From Arenibacter echinorum (lineage in GTDB: Bacteria; Bacteroidota; Bacteroidia; Flavobacteriales; Flavobacteriaceae): a stretch of DNA of 64,000 nucleotides. Both the position numbers and the translations under genes were made by a program. The stretch is from positions 783,360 through 847,359 of the forward strand of contig NZ_QLLN01000001.1 of the NCBI RefSeq assembly GCF_003259375.1. Direction: 5' to 3'. Below are positions 29,397-37,161 of the stretch, piece after piece. Every line of letters starts with the position of its first letter. The first letter of the stretch is position 1. The notes under the pieces were generated by a model, which saw only the letters and a list, made by a program, of their open reading frames with translations, did no database searches and was not told the DNA's origin.

Positions 29397-30119
29397 TTAC
29401 CCTTTTTTCACTATTTTGGAGCCGGAAGAAAGATTTTGATGAGCAATGGTAGCAATGCCTTTATAGGATAACACACTATTTCCACTGGCATCGATAGATA
29501 TGGAATTGTTTACTGTAAGATAGGCATTGCTATTACCGGAAAGGTCAATTTTTAGTGTGTCAACGCTTAGGTCGTAATCCGATAGTTCACAGTTGCCGTC
29601 AAGTTCCACTTCCATATTTTTTACACTGCCAGAGAAATCAATCATACAGTTTCCGCTAGAAACCAGGTTGAGCTTCTCAGTTGCCAAAGCACCGGTAAAG
29701 AAGCTATTTCCACTTAAATAGATTTTTAGGTTATCGGCTTCCAAGGGGTCTTCCAGTTCCAATTTGGCATTTCCCTTAACGGTAAAATTGTCTATACTTT
29801 TGGTAGTAATAAACACATTTAAGGTTTCCTGTCCTTTGATCCTCCTAACGTTGTCCAGTTTCACCGTTAGCTTATTGCTTTCCTTGTTTACCAGGATATA
29901 CTCATGAAGGTTATCGTTGGCCTGAACCCTCAACTTCTCTTCTGTATCCGAGAAGTTTATATAGACCTTAAAATTATCGTTTACCTCCAAAGAAGTATAA
30001 GCGGAGAATTCATAATCTTTTGTAGTAATTTCTTCGGAAGCGGTTATTGTGTCCTTTTCACAGGAAATTAGCAATACTGAAAAGACGATGAGATAGCATA
30101 TTTTTAATTTTGTTTTCAT
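29397..30119 (-). CDS. Head-GIN domain (DUF2807) lipoprotein
   Basis: This 240-residue lipoprotein has a lipobox at Cys20 (LLISC). Residues about 40-235 form the putative auto-transporter adhesin head-GIN domain, a right-handed parallel beta-helix built from short repeats such as LSGNSFF, SSGNCM, LDGNCEL, LSGNSNA and ASGNSVL. These proteins are common in Bacteroidota and of unknown role, probably at the cell surface. The start is followed by the same first four residues (MKTK) as the neighbouring beta-helix lipoprotein. It is the last gene behind a promoter of the shared CACAT-N3-TATGYGATTK type (30440-30485), with a leader of about 310 nt holding two small ORFs. Confidence 0.88.
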   Translation of the reverse strand: MKTKLKICYLIVFSVLLISCEKDTITASEEITTKDYEFSAYTSLEVNDNFKVYINFSDTEEKLRVQANDNLHEYILVNKESNKLTVKLDNVRRIKGQETLNVFITTKSIDNFTVKGNAKLELEDPLEADNLKIYLSGNSFFTGALATEKLNLVSSGNCMIDFSGSVKNMEVELDGNCELSDYDLSVDTLKIDLSGNSNAYLTVNNSISIDASGNSVLSYKGIATIAHQNLSSGSKIVKKG

Positions 30120-30140
30120 TTTTGTAATTTTTTAGATTCA

Positions 30141-30233
30141 TTATTTTTTTGCGGTGGCCAACAGATAGATCAGGAATATCGTATATATGACATATATACA
30201 TCTTCTGTAAAATTCAATACCTAGATTTTTCAT
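30141..30233 (-). CDS. Candidate 30-residue single-span membrane peptide
   Basis: The ORF starts with ATG at 30233 and encodes MKNLG and an Arg-Arg pair, then about 17 hydrophobic or aromatic residues, ending ATAKK. This positive-inside single-span pattern is typical of genuine small membrane proteins. It lies 21 bp upstream of the head-GIN gene, within the transcript expected from the regulated promoter at 30440-30485. It has no homology evidence; the call rests on position and composition. Confidence 0.4.
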   Translation of the reverse strand: MKNLGIEFYRRCIYVIYTIFLIYLLATAKK

Positions 30234-30283
30234 TTTTCATTTGTTTTAGAGTTTTTAAGATGCCGTGGAATATTCTTTTTTTG

Positions 30284-30409
30284 TTAATGGCTTGCTGTAA
30301 AGCGTCTTAAGGCCAGCCATTGACTTTTTTTTCCATATTTCAATTGTGAAAAGAAGACATGTTTATTGGATTCTGAAGGTATTCTTCGGTAATTATCAAA
30401 TGCTTTCAT
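30284..30409 (-). CDS. Candidate 41-residue basic small protein in the head-GIN leader
   Basis: This ATG-initiated ORF lies about 25 bp after the predicted transcription start of the head-GIN unit. It encodes a basic peptide rich in Lys, Arg and aromatic residues (YGKKSQW and LALRRF are its most distinctive parts). No family was recognised. It may be a leader peptide, a small protein or chance; only its placement in a long regulated 5' leader supports it. Confidence 0.3.
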   Translation of the reverse strand: MKAFDNYRRIPSESNKHVFFSQLKYGKKSQWLALRRFTASH

Positions 30410-30439
30410 GACTATATTTTTTTTGATTAATAATGGTAA

Positions 30440-30485
30440 CAAAGATCGTTTGGAGTTCAAGGGGCCACAATCGCATAATTATGTG
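30440..30485 (-). promoter_or_regulatory. Regulated promoter A, head-GIN unit
   Basis: On the minus strand CACATAATTATGCGATTG (complement of 30468-30485) is followed by exactly 20 bp and then GATCTTTG (complement of 30440-30447) as -7 box. The final TTG of the first element sits at the position of the Bacteroidota -33 box. Four further promoters between 32.7 and 37.1 kb share this layout. Confidence 0.75.
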
Positions 30486-30600
30486 GAAGTTGATTGGTTC
30501 CCCGTTCCGACTTAGCCATTTATCACATCTTTGATCAGTATTCTTTTTTAATAAACTATGGCCAAAAATTATAATGATATGTTATGCCCAATTTAATCTT

Positions 30601-32682
30601 CTAGGGCAGGGAAATGTCTCCAAGGCTTAGGTCTTCAAAAAGGTTTACCATGTTAAAATCCGAGTTGATGGAGGTGTTACGGTTTTCAAACGCAATTCCG
30701 TAGCCATGACCATGCGCAATTTTCGAATTTTTTATGGTTAGATTGGCCCAGTAGTCCCCATCCAGGCCAATACTTGCTATTTTAGAGACTCCGGGCATTT
30801 CGGTCTTTCCCGCATAGAGTACTTCTGTATGGTCCATTAGGTTTTTAGCGCTGTCCGATTGAATTCGGATCCCGTTCCAAAATCCTTTGGTAGTAGTGGC
30901 TCCGGTAAAGACTATCTTATTATTTGCGGTACCCTGGGCAATTAAATATCCATAGGGAAAGACTCCAAACATCTTGTCCTCGGCAAATTTGAAAACCGCT
31001 CCAGGAAGTATCTTTAATCCTGATTGGATTGCTAAATTACCGCTCACCAAATAGCTGGCATTAAAGTGTAGGGCTGGCCAAGTCGTCTCAACATTAGGGT
31101 CGAACAAAGCAGATCCAAAAATTTCAACCCCATTATGGCCATTGCCTATAAACTCCATCCCTGTGGCATTGGTTAGTTTTTTTACTTGGTTGGCAGCCAT
31201 AGTAATGGCCGGACCTAGGTTTTCGCGAAACTTAATTTGGTCTATATGAACAATTTCGGCTCCATTTTCAACGTAAATCCCATTGCCACCACTGCCCACA
31301 ATTTTGGAGCTGAACAACTTTAATTTAGCCTCATTGGCCCCTCCCAATCCAATGGCAGTCTTGTACTGCAATCCGTCCAGGATTTCGCTTCCGGCATTGT
31401 GTATTTCAACATTGTCCAATTCGTTTTTCATGTCGTTGGACATTATGGAAATACCTTTCCAATACCCTCCGTCCAAGGATTCCTTTCCGCGGAATTTAAT
31501 AGGATATTGATTGCTGCCAAGAGCTACCAAATAACCCCTGCTGGTGATATTTATCTCCGAATCCCTATCCATGTACAATTCCAGACCTTCTAAGATCCTA
31601 AGGCCGGAAACAACCTCTATTTTTCCTTCTACAATATATTTTAGATCGCCCGTACTATTGTACAAATTGCTCCAAATGGTTTCTTCGGTATCATAAATTC
31701 GGTCACCAATGACCTCGATTACGTTCACTTCATTATTGTGGAATTCGGACAAGCTGGATACCACTCCAAGTTGTGAAGCTGGTACTCTAATTATCTTTTT
31801 GTTGTTCCTGTATACATTAAAGGATTCAGTATTCCACTTAGCTCCAACTTCAACGGCCATGGCATAGGTAGCACTATGTTGGATAATGGAGGAAACCAAG
31901 TTAAGGTGGCCGGGCCCCTCATTGGCGATACCCAAACTGGTAGCAACTTCCATTCCTTGGGCAATAGCTCCGCCCGCGTATTCAATGGTTACCCGGTCCA
32001 ATTTATTCAAAGGATTATTGGAATTTATAATTAATCCCTTCCAATATCCCGGAAGCTTGTTCTTACCCGTAAAGGTGATAAATGAACTGGCAGCTGCTGT
32101 TGTGATGATAGCCCCGGGATTGTCAATATACATTGCCGTATTTTCATCAAAGGCAATAACCACGTTTGGATCTATGGTAAGTAATGCTGATACATGGATA
32201 TCCCCTGTTACCAAATAATCAAATTTGTCAGGATCGTCAAAGACATTGGCCAAGTGGCGACGTTCCGTGATATTTTCTGAAATGAGTATAGTTTCTTGTA
32301 CAGGTGGGTTTTCATCCTCCTTTACCACAATTGTCAATTCGTCCGTATCATAAAAGTCGGTATTGAAAACTTTTAGTTCCACGGAATAGTTTCCTGCCTT
32401 ATCCGGAGTAAATTTTGGCTTGGCCGTGGTTTCTTCTGTCAATTCAGTTAAACTGCCACTTGGTTTGGCTTTAAATCTCCATAAGTATTGAAATGACTTT
32501 CCTGCCTTGTCCATGGACTTGGAGCCGTTAAGGACAACAGCTTGACCGGTATAAATATCTCCTTGATTCTCACTAAAAGCGTCTGCCTCCAAAGTGTTGG
32601 AAGGAATTTCAGTGTAGTCGTCATCGGAGCATCCAATGAACATTAAGAAGAAGATTGAAAGTAAAATTAGTTTTGTTTTCAT
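30601..32682 (-). CDS. PKD-domain lipoprotein with three 194-residue beta-helix repeats
   Basis: This 693-residue lipoprotein has a lipobox at Cys18 (FIGC), followed by an Asp-rich stretch. A PKD-like Ig domain (about 30-122) has the VLNGSKSMD and AGNYSVELKV strands. The remainder holds three tandem modules. The marker GYWKG/GYWKG/GFWNG falls at 212, 406 and 600, and LDRVTI/LDNVEI/MDHTEV at 228, 422 and 616, so the period is exactly 194 residues. Each module combines a DPN- or LEG-type strand set with a right-handed beta-helix, as in surface carbohydrate-binding or adhesin proteins. No T9SS C-terminal signal was seen. Promoter B lies just upstream, and the two-component system is next door. 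Confidence 0.85.
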   Translation of the reverse strand: MKTKLILLSIFFLMFIGCSDDDYTEIPSNTLEADAFSENQGDIYTGQAVVLNGSKSMDKAGKSFQYLWRFKAKPSGSLTELTEETTAKPKFTPDKAGNYSVELKVFNTDFYDTDELTIVVKEDENPPVQETILISENITERRHLANVFDDPDKFDYLVTGDIHVSALLTIDPNVVIAFDENTAMYIDNPGAIITTAAASSFITFTGKNKLPGYWKGLIINSNNPLNKLDRVTIEYAGGAIAQGMEVATSLGIANEGPGHLNLVSSIIQHSATYAMAVEVGAKWNTESFNVYRNNKKIIRVPASQLGVVSSLSEFHNNEVNVIEVIGDRIYDTEETIWSNLYNSTGDLKYIVEGKIEVVSGLRILEGLELYMDRDSEINITSRGYLVALGSNQYPIKFRGKESLDGGYWKGISIMSNDMKNELDNVEIHNAGSEILDGLQYKTAIGLGGANEAKLKLFSSKIVGSGGNGIYVENGAEIVHIDQIKFRENLGPAITMAANQVKKLTNATGMEFIGNGHNGVEIFGSALFDPNVETTWPALHFNASYLVSGNLAIQSGLKILPGAVFKFAEDKMFGVFPYGYLIAQGTANNKIVFTGATTTKGFWNGIRIQSDSAKNLMDHTEVLYAGKTEMPGVSKIASIGLDGDYWANLTIKNSKIAHGHGYGIAFENRNTSINSDFNMVNLFEDLSLGDISLP

Positions 32683-32721
32683 TATCCTGATATTGAGTTA
32701 TAGTTTCAAATTTTTTCAGGA

Positions 32722-32767
32722 CAAAGGAAGTGTGCTACCGTAGTTCCTACAATCGCATATGTATGTG
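32722..32767 (-). promoter_or_regulatory. Regulated promoter B, beta-helix lipoprotein
   Basis: Minus-strand CACATACATATGCGATTG (complement of 32750-32767), a 20-bp spacer and TTCCTTTG (complement of 32722-32729). The start codon at 32682 lies 39 bp beyond the -7 box. The architecture is the same as promoter A. Confidence 0.75.
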
Positions 32768-32806
32768 AAATTCGAAGATTTTTTTATGGGGTTTGAAGGA
32801 AATATG

Positions 32807-33439
32807 TTATAGCAACTTATCCTTAAAGGCCTTGGCAACGGCTTCGCTCTTGCTGTTTACATGCAGTTTTTCGTATATTTTTTTGATATGCGATCGAACG
32901 GTATCAATAGCTATAAAAAGTTCCGAAGCAATCATTTTGTAGCTATAGCCATCTACAAGAAGTTGCAATACCTCTGTTTCCCTTTCACTTAAACAATAGT
33001 CCTGGTTCTTGGTCTGGGGTATAACCTGGAACATTTTAAGCACTTGTGTAGCTATGGAGGAGGTCATGGGAGCACCGCCCAAAGTGGCATCTTGTATGTA
33101 TTCCAATAATTTTGCGGGTGGGGTCTTCTTGAGTAAATATCCATTGGCCCCGTTCCTAAGTGCCTCAAAAACATTTTTATTGTCGTCAAACACGGTAAGC
33201 ATCAGTACCTTGACTTCGGCGTTTACTTCCCTTATTTTCTTTAATCCTTCCAGGCCATCGGTTCCTGGCATATTGATATCCATCAAAATGACATCTGGCG
33301 ACCATTTTTCCACTTCCTCGGCAACATTGTTGCAATTTTTGTACGATGCCAAAACGGAAAACCCATCACTACCATTGACCAACATGGTGAGCCCTTCTCG
33401 AAATTGGGGATTATCCTCATATATTAATACCCTTATCAT
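32807..33439 (-). CDS. NarL/FixJ-type response regulator
   Basis: This 210-residue DNA-binding regulator starts at the ATG whose first base is 33439. The longer in-frame start at 33535 would lie inside the kinase gene and upstream of the promoter at 33455-33500, so it is rejected. The receiver domain (1-120) has the acidic pair E8-D9, phospho-acceptor D54 (LMDINMPG), T/S in MLTVFDD, and the Lys of YLLKK. The LuxR-type HTH (about 145-208) reads LSERETEVLQLLVDGYSYKMIA with DTVRSHIKKIYEKL (the latter is the recognition region). The partner is the propeller kinase encoded 59 bp upstream. Its own promoter carries the shared operator, so autoregulation is likely. Confidence 0.92.
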   Translation of the reverse strand: MIRVLIYEDNPQFREGLTMLVNGSDGFSVLASYKNCNNVAEEVEKWSPDVILMDINMPGTDGLEGLKKIREVNAEVKVLMLTVFDDNKNVFEALRNGANGYLLKKTPPAKLLEYIQDATLGGAPMTSSIATQVLKMFQVIPQTKNQDYCLSERETEVLQLLVDGYSYKMIASELFIAIDTVRSHIKKIYEKLHVNSKSEAVAKAFKDKLL

Positions 33440-33454
33440 AATTGTCTCTTTTTG

Positions 33455-33500
33455 TAAAGTTAGACAGGAAATCTCTAGGACAAAATCACATAAATATGTT
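33455..33500 (-). promoter_or_regulatory. Regulated promoter C, response regulator gene
   Basis: Minus-strand AACATATTTATGTGATTT (complement of 33483-33500), a 20-bp spacer and TAACTTTA (complement of 33455-33462). The site overlaps the last codon of the kinase gene, and the regulator ATG is 15 bp past the -7 box, giving a very short leader. Confidence 0.65.
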
Positions 33501-36500
33501 AAAATGCCCTCCAACGCACAGGAACGGTCAAACAAATTTCGGTGCCCAGATCTGGATTACTGTCAATTTTTAGTTTTCCTTTCATTTTGGATGCCCTTTT
33601 AACCATATTGTCCAGACCATTGCCGTTGTCGACCTTTTCCATCTCAAACCCAATCCCGTTGTCCATGATCTGCATTTGTAGCCACTTATCCTTAAGGGTT
33701 AGTTGCACTTCCGCGCGCTTTGCACGTGAGTACTTGGCGACGTTATTGATAGCTTCCTTGAAAATAAGAAAGAGGTCTCGCCGAGCTTCCATGTCCAGTT
33801 TTAAATCGTTTATTTTATCCTCTACCTGAAAATCGAACTCTATGTCCTTGGCTTCCAAGATGCCGGTAGCGTATTCCCTCATTCTTGCAATAACCCTGTG
33901 CATGTTATCGTTGTCCGGTTTAATACTCCAGACAATATCATCCATAGCTTCCATCATTCTTTGACTGTTGTCGGTAATCTTGGAGAGGTAGTTACTACTG
34001 GTTACGGTATCACTATTCATTTTGCTCTTGGCCATGGAACTAAGAATGTTTATAGTGCTCAGGGTAGAGCCCATATCATCATGCAGGTCCCTGGCCACTT
34101 TGTTCCTCAAATTTTCAACCGCCAATATGCGATTAACCTTAAGTCTGTAGATAAAATACGCCATGCCTATCCCGGTACATAGGGCCAATGCAATAAACCA
34201 CCAGGTACGATAGAAGGGGGGGCGTATCCTAAAGTCGATACTCGTAATTTCGTCCGGCTCCAGTCCTTGGAGGTTCATACATTTTACTTGAAAAGTATAT
34301 TTTCCGGAGGGCATTGTGGTATAGGTGGCAGCCATATCCCTTTCGGCTTTTACCCAGTCTTTGTTCACACCGGGAATGCGATAGTAGTATTGTAACTTTC
34401 TTTGTTGGGAAAAGCTCAGGGCGGAAAAATAGAAAGTAAACGAATTTTGATAATGATTGAATACAATTTCCTTTTGCGCCATAATGGAATCCAGAGGCAT
34501 ATAGGTATTGAAGAGCTTAAAATCTGTAATATTTACCTTGGGAGGCTTTTGTTTATAATTTAGTTTTTCGGGCGAAAAGCCAAAAACCACATCCTCACCG
34601 CCAAACCATATCTCTCCGTTTTGCATCATCCATTTGGCGCTATAGGTCTTTTCTGCATAGATAACGCCATGAAGGTTGCTATAGGAACTTATTATGTTCT
34701 TTTCATAATTATAACTGCTAAGGCCATTGCTGGTTATCATCCATGCTATTCCTTCCCTATCCATCATTAACTGCAAAACCCTTGAACCATAGAGTCCTTC
34801 GTAAGAAGTTATCTTTTTTACCTCAGCGGTATTGATGTTGAGAATGTTCAAAGCCTCGGTACCAACCATAAAAATACTGTCGTTATATTGCTGGATGTCA
34901 GAAATGGTATTGTCCATTATCCCATAACTGTCGCTGAACTCTTTGTTGAAATGAAAAAGGATTTCGTTGGTGTCAACATCAATCGCGTATACACCTTGCT
35001 TGTGGGTTCCTACCCATAAGCGTCCCTGCCGATCTAAATAGAGTCTGTAAATGATGGTGTTGAAATTGTGTAGTTCTTCAAAATAATTATCGGCAATTGG
35101 ATCGTTCTTTTTCCATTTAACCAAACGCCCACCCTGTGTACCAAACCAAAGATTACCGTTATGATCCTCCTCGATCTGCCGTACCGTAGATTTTTTAAAT
35201 ATTGGAGGGTGTAGCCAATTTAATGCCTTTTTCGTGTTGGCATCAAAAACTGCCAGTCTGCCCCCTTGACAGGCAGACCAAACATGTCCCGATTCACTGT
35301 GCTGTTGTAGGTCCCAAATGGACGAATATAATTTGAAAGATTCGGTTCCCAAACCTTTATAGGGGTTTCCATCCAATTTATTGAATTTCTGGTCATAAAA
35401 TAGGAGGCCCTTACCCCATGTTCCAATCCAATTTTCCTTGGTCTTGGTTTCCAATATGGCATTTACAGGAGAGTCCAATCCAAGACCATCTATTACCACA
35501 AGGCTATACACGTCTTTTTGATTGGGGTTCATCACAAAAAGCCCATTTTCCGTACTCAACCAAATATTGCCCTCCCTGTCTTCAAAGAGATGCCTGGCCT
35601 GATTACATTTTATATCGAACTCTAAAGGGTTGGCTTTGAAATGTTGATAAAAACATTGAAGGTCATTGTCATAGCTCAACAAAGAATTTTCCCCGCCGAT
35701 CCAGATCTGTCCATTACTGGTTTCCAAAATTTGCCTTAGAACGGTATATTTTTTTGTAGCCCTATGGCTTCTTAAGGTATCCGTCAGAAATTGATTTGTT
35801 TTAGGGTCGAAATGCAGGAGAACTGGGTGTTCCCGATGTGGATTATAATCCCAATAGGTTAGCCACCAGGTGCCATTTATATCCTTGATGAAATCTCCGG
35901 AATTGGTAATGGCTTTGTTGTTCAGTAAAGGTATATTCTCAGGATTGTTGAGCCGATGAAAGACCTCGCCACTAGAACTTCGGTATACTGCTAGGCCCTG
36001 TTCGCTGCAGATCCAATATTCTCCAGTCTGCTTGTCTTCATAGAGGGAACCAACGCCCCAACCTCTGGGGATTTTTATAGGTAAATTGGATTCTACAAAA
36101 GCATTGGATTTGGCATCGTACCATAAAAGACCATATTTGGAAGCACAGAGAAATACCTGCTTTTTGCTATCTATGTACAATTTGAATTCCGACCTTGGGG
36201 GAATGCCGCCATAACTCCTTATAGATACAGAGGTATAATGAAAATCTACTGTGTTGAATTTCCCCACCTGGCCTCCTTGCAATAACCAAAGATTGCCATT
36301 GCCGGCATCCAAAATTTGGTCTACACCTATGCTGGGTGGCAGCTGGTAATTTTCGGGACCAACAAAGGAAATGAATTTTCTCCCATCAAAACGCTGTATG
36401 CCCACCTCGGTTCCAATCCATAGAAATCCAGTGGCGTCTTGCCAAACACATTTTACCTTATTGGTATTCAGACCATCCGCAGTAGAAAATCTATTGAAGA

Positions 36501-36567
36501 CGTAGGAATTCTGTCCAAATAGATAGGCTTGGAAACATAGCAAACAACAAAGAATCCTTATGCTCAT
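33499..36567 (-). CDS. Two-component sensor kinase with periplasmic beta-propeller (reg_prop/Y_Y_Y/HisKA_3)
   Basis: This 1022-residue membrane sensor has a signal sequence (1-18), then about 14 two-component-regulator-propeller repeats forming the periplasmic sensor (about 25-690, with WIGTEVGIQRFDG, LWVGTHKQGVY and similar blades), a Y_Y_Y domain (about 715-780), a transmembrane helix (about 785-806), a HisKA_3 domain with phospho-acceptor His829 (ARDLHDDMGS), and HATPase_c (about 920-1020). It lacks the receiver and AraC domains of the hybrid HTCS kinases used for polysaccharide utilisation; the regulator is a separate NarL-type protein. Related kinases sense glycans or other envelope signals. 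The ligand is unknown. Confidence 0.92.
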   Translation of the reverse strand: MSIRILCCLLCFQAYLFGQNSYVFNRFSTADGLNTNKVKCVWQDATGFLWIGTEVGIQRFDGRKFISFVGPENYQLPPSIGVDQILDAGNGNLWLLQGGQVGKFNTVDFHYTSVSIRSYGGIPPRSEFKLYIDSKKQVFLCASKYGLLWYDAKSNAFVESNLPIKIPRGWGVGSLYEDKQTGEYWICSEQGLAVYRSSSGEVFHRLNNPENIPLLNNKAITNSGDFIKDINGTWWLTYWDYNPHREHPVLLHFDPKTNQFLTDTLRSHRATKKYTVLRQILETSNGQIWIGGENSLLSYDNDLQCFYQHFKANPLEFDIKCNQARHLFEDREGNIWLSTENGLFVMNPNQKDVYSLVVIDGLGLDSPVNAILETKTKENWIGTWGKGLLFYDQKFNKLDGNPYKGLGTESFKLYSSIWDLQQHSESGHVWSACQGGRLAVFDANTKKALNWLHPPIFKKSTVRQIEEDHNGNLWFGTQGGRLVKWKKNDPIADNYFEELHNFNTIIYRLYLDRQGRLWVGTHKQGVYAIDVDTNEILFHFNKEFSDSYGIMDNTISDIQQYNDSIFMVGTEALNILNINTAEVKKITSYEGLYGSRVLQLMMDREGIAWMITSNGLSSYNYEKNIISSYSNLHGVIYAEKTYSAKWMMQNGEIWFGGEDVVFGFSPEKLNYKQKPPKVNITDFKLFNTYMPLDSIMAQKEIVFNHYQNSFTFYFSALSFSQQRKLQYYYRIPGVNKDWVKAERDMAATYTTMPSGKYTFQVKCMNLQGLEPDEITSIDFRIRPPFYRTWWFIALALCTGIGMAYFIYRLKVNRILAVENLRNKVARDLHDDMGSTLSTINILSSMAKSKMNSDTVTSSNYLSKITDNSQRMMEAMDDIVWSIKPDNDNMHRVIARMREYATGILEAKDIEFDFQVEDKINDLKLDMEARRDLFLIFKEAINNVAKYSRAKRAEVQLTLKDKWLQMQIMDNGIGFEMEKVDNGNGLDNMVKRASKMKGKLKIDSNPDLGTEICLTVPVRWRAF

Positions 36568-36633
36568 GCAGCCAGGTGGTTTATAATAAAATTACATAAA
36601 GATTGGACATCCAAAGTATAAATAATTGAAATT

Positions 36634-36837
36634 TTATGTTGCTATGCAAGCCATTTTCCAGAGGTATGGAATCCACATACCTTTTACAGTAGAAAGTTGA
36701 TCCCAAGCTCTATTAATAGGTTGATCAGAATTTGAAATAATGTAAGCATAATTGTTTTTGTTTAATTGATTTGTATTGATTGATGAATAAACTCCATTTG
36801 TTTTTGATTCGGTGACCATTTGATTCACGGGTATCAT
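36634..36837 (-). CDS. Candidate 67-residue ORF between promoter D and the sensor kinase
   Basis: This ATG-initiated ORF lies about 35 bp after the predicted start of transcript D and ends 66 bp before the kinase gene. The encoded peptide is polar and Asn/Ser-rich with a C-terminal WIPYLWKMACIAT segment; it has no signal or membrane span and no recognised family. It could be a small protein co-transcribed with the kinase or merely an untranslated leader. Confidence 0.3.
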   Translation of the reverse strand: MIPVNQMVTESKTNGVYSSINTNQLNKNNYAYIISNSDQPINRAWDQLSTVKGMWIPYLWKMACIAT

Positions 36838-36878
36838 TTAGTTCCCTATATCTAAAACTTTAATGGTAAATAATAGGT

Positions 36879-36924
36879 CAAATTTAGTAACGGTAGGTCA
36901 TCCCCGAAATAGCATAAACATGTG
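36879..36924 (-). promoter_or_regulatory. Regulated promoter D, sensor kinase unit
   Basis: Minus-strand CACATGTTTATGCTATTT (complement of 36907-36924), a 20-bp spacer and TAAATTTG (complement of 36879-36886), a full -7 match. It would drive the kinase with a leader of about 300 nt. It is back to back with promoter E. Confidence 0.7.
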
Positions 36925-37015
36925 AAAAAATGTGTTTTAATAACGTTTAGGAACAATTCGCGATAAGTGGGTTAGGGAGTTTAGAGGATGTAACTCGGGC
37001 CTTATAAAAAAATAT

Positions 37016-37061
37016 CACATTCTTGTGTGATTGTTAGGTTCTACAGATCGTTAGATCTTTG
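37016..37061 (+). promoter_or_regulatory. Regulated promoter E, S41 peptidase
   Basis: CACATTCTTGTGTGATTG (37016-37033), a 20-bp spacer and GATCTTTG (37054-37061). The first part is also a 6-6-6 inverted repeat ATCACA/TGTGAT (37014-37031). The orientation is toward the peptidase gene starting at 37162. Confidence 0.75.
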
Positions 37062-37161
37062 TATTTAGATAATATCCTTATAAAATAGCAAAGGTAAACT
37101 TGGGAAAAAGAATCCCACAAGCCGGTTGTTTAAGAAAGGATCCATTAAATATTCGAAAACT

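Noticed and set aside
33009-33602. Plus-strand ORF of 197 codons across the response regulator and kinase ends
   Set aside because: Both opposite-strand genes have complete, well-conserved domains here; no evidence for an overlapping gene.
36570-36610. A sixth possible operator copy with TATGTAATTT just upstream of the kinase ATG
   Set aside because: Only the right half matches, and no -7 box lies at 20 bp, so it was not counted with the five promoters.
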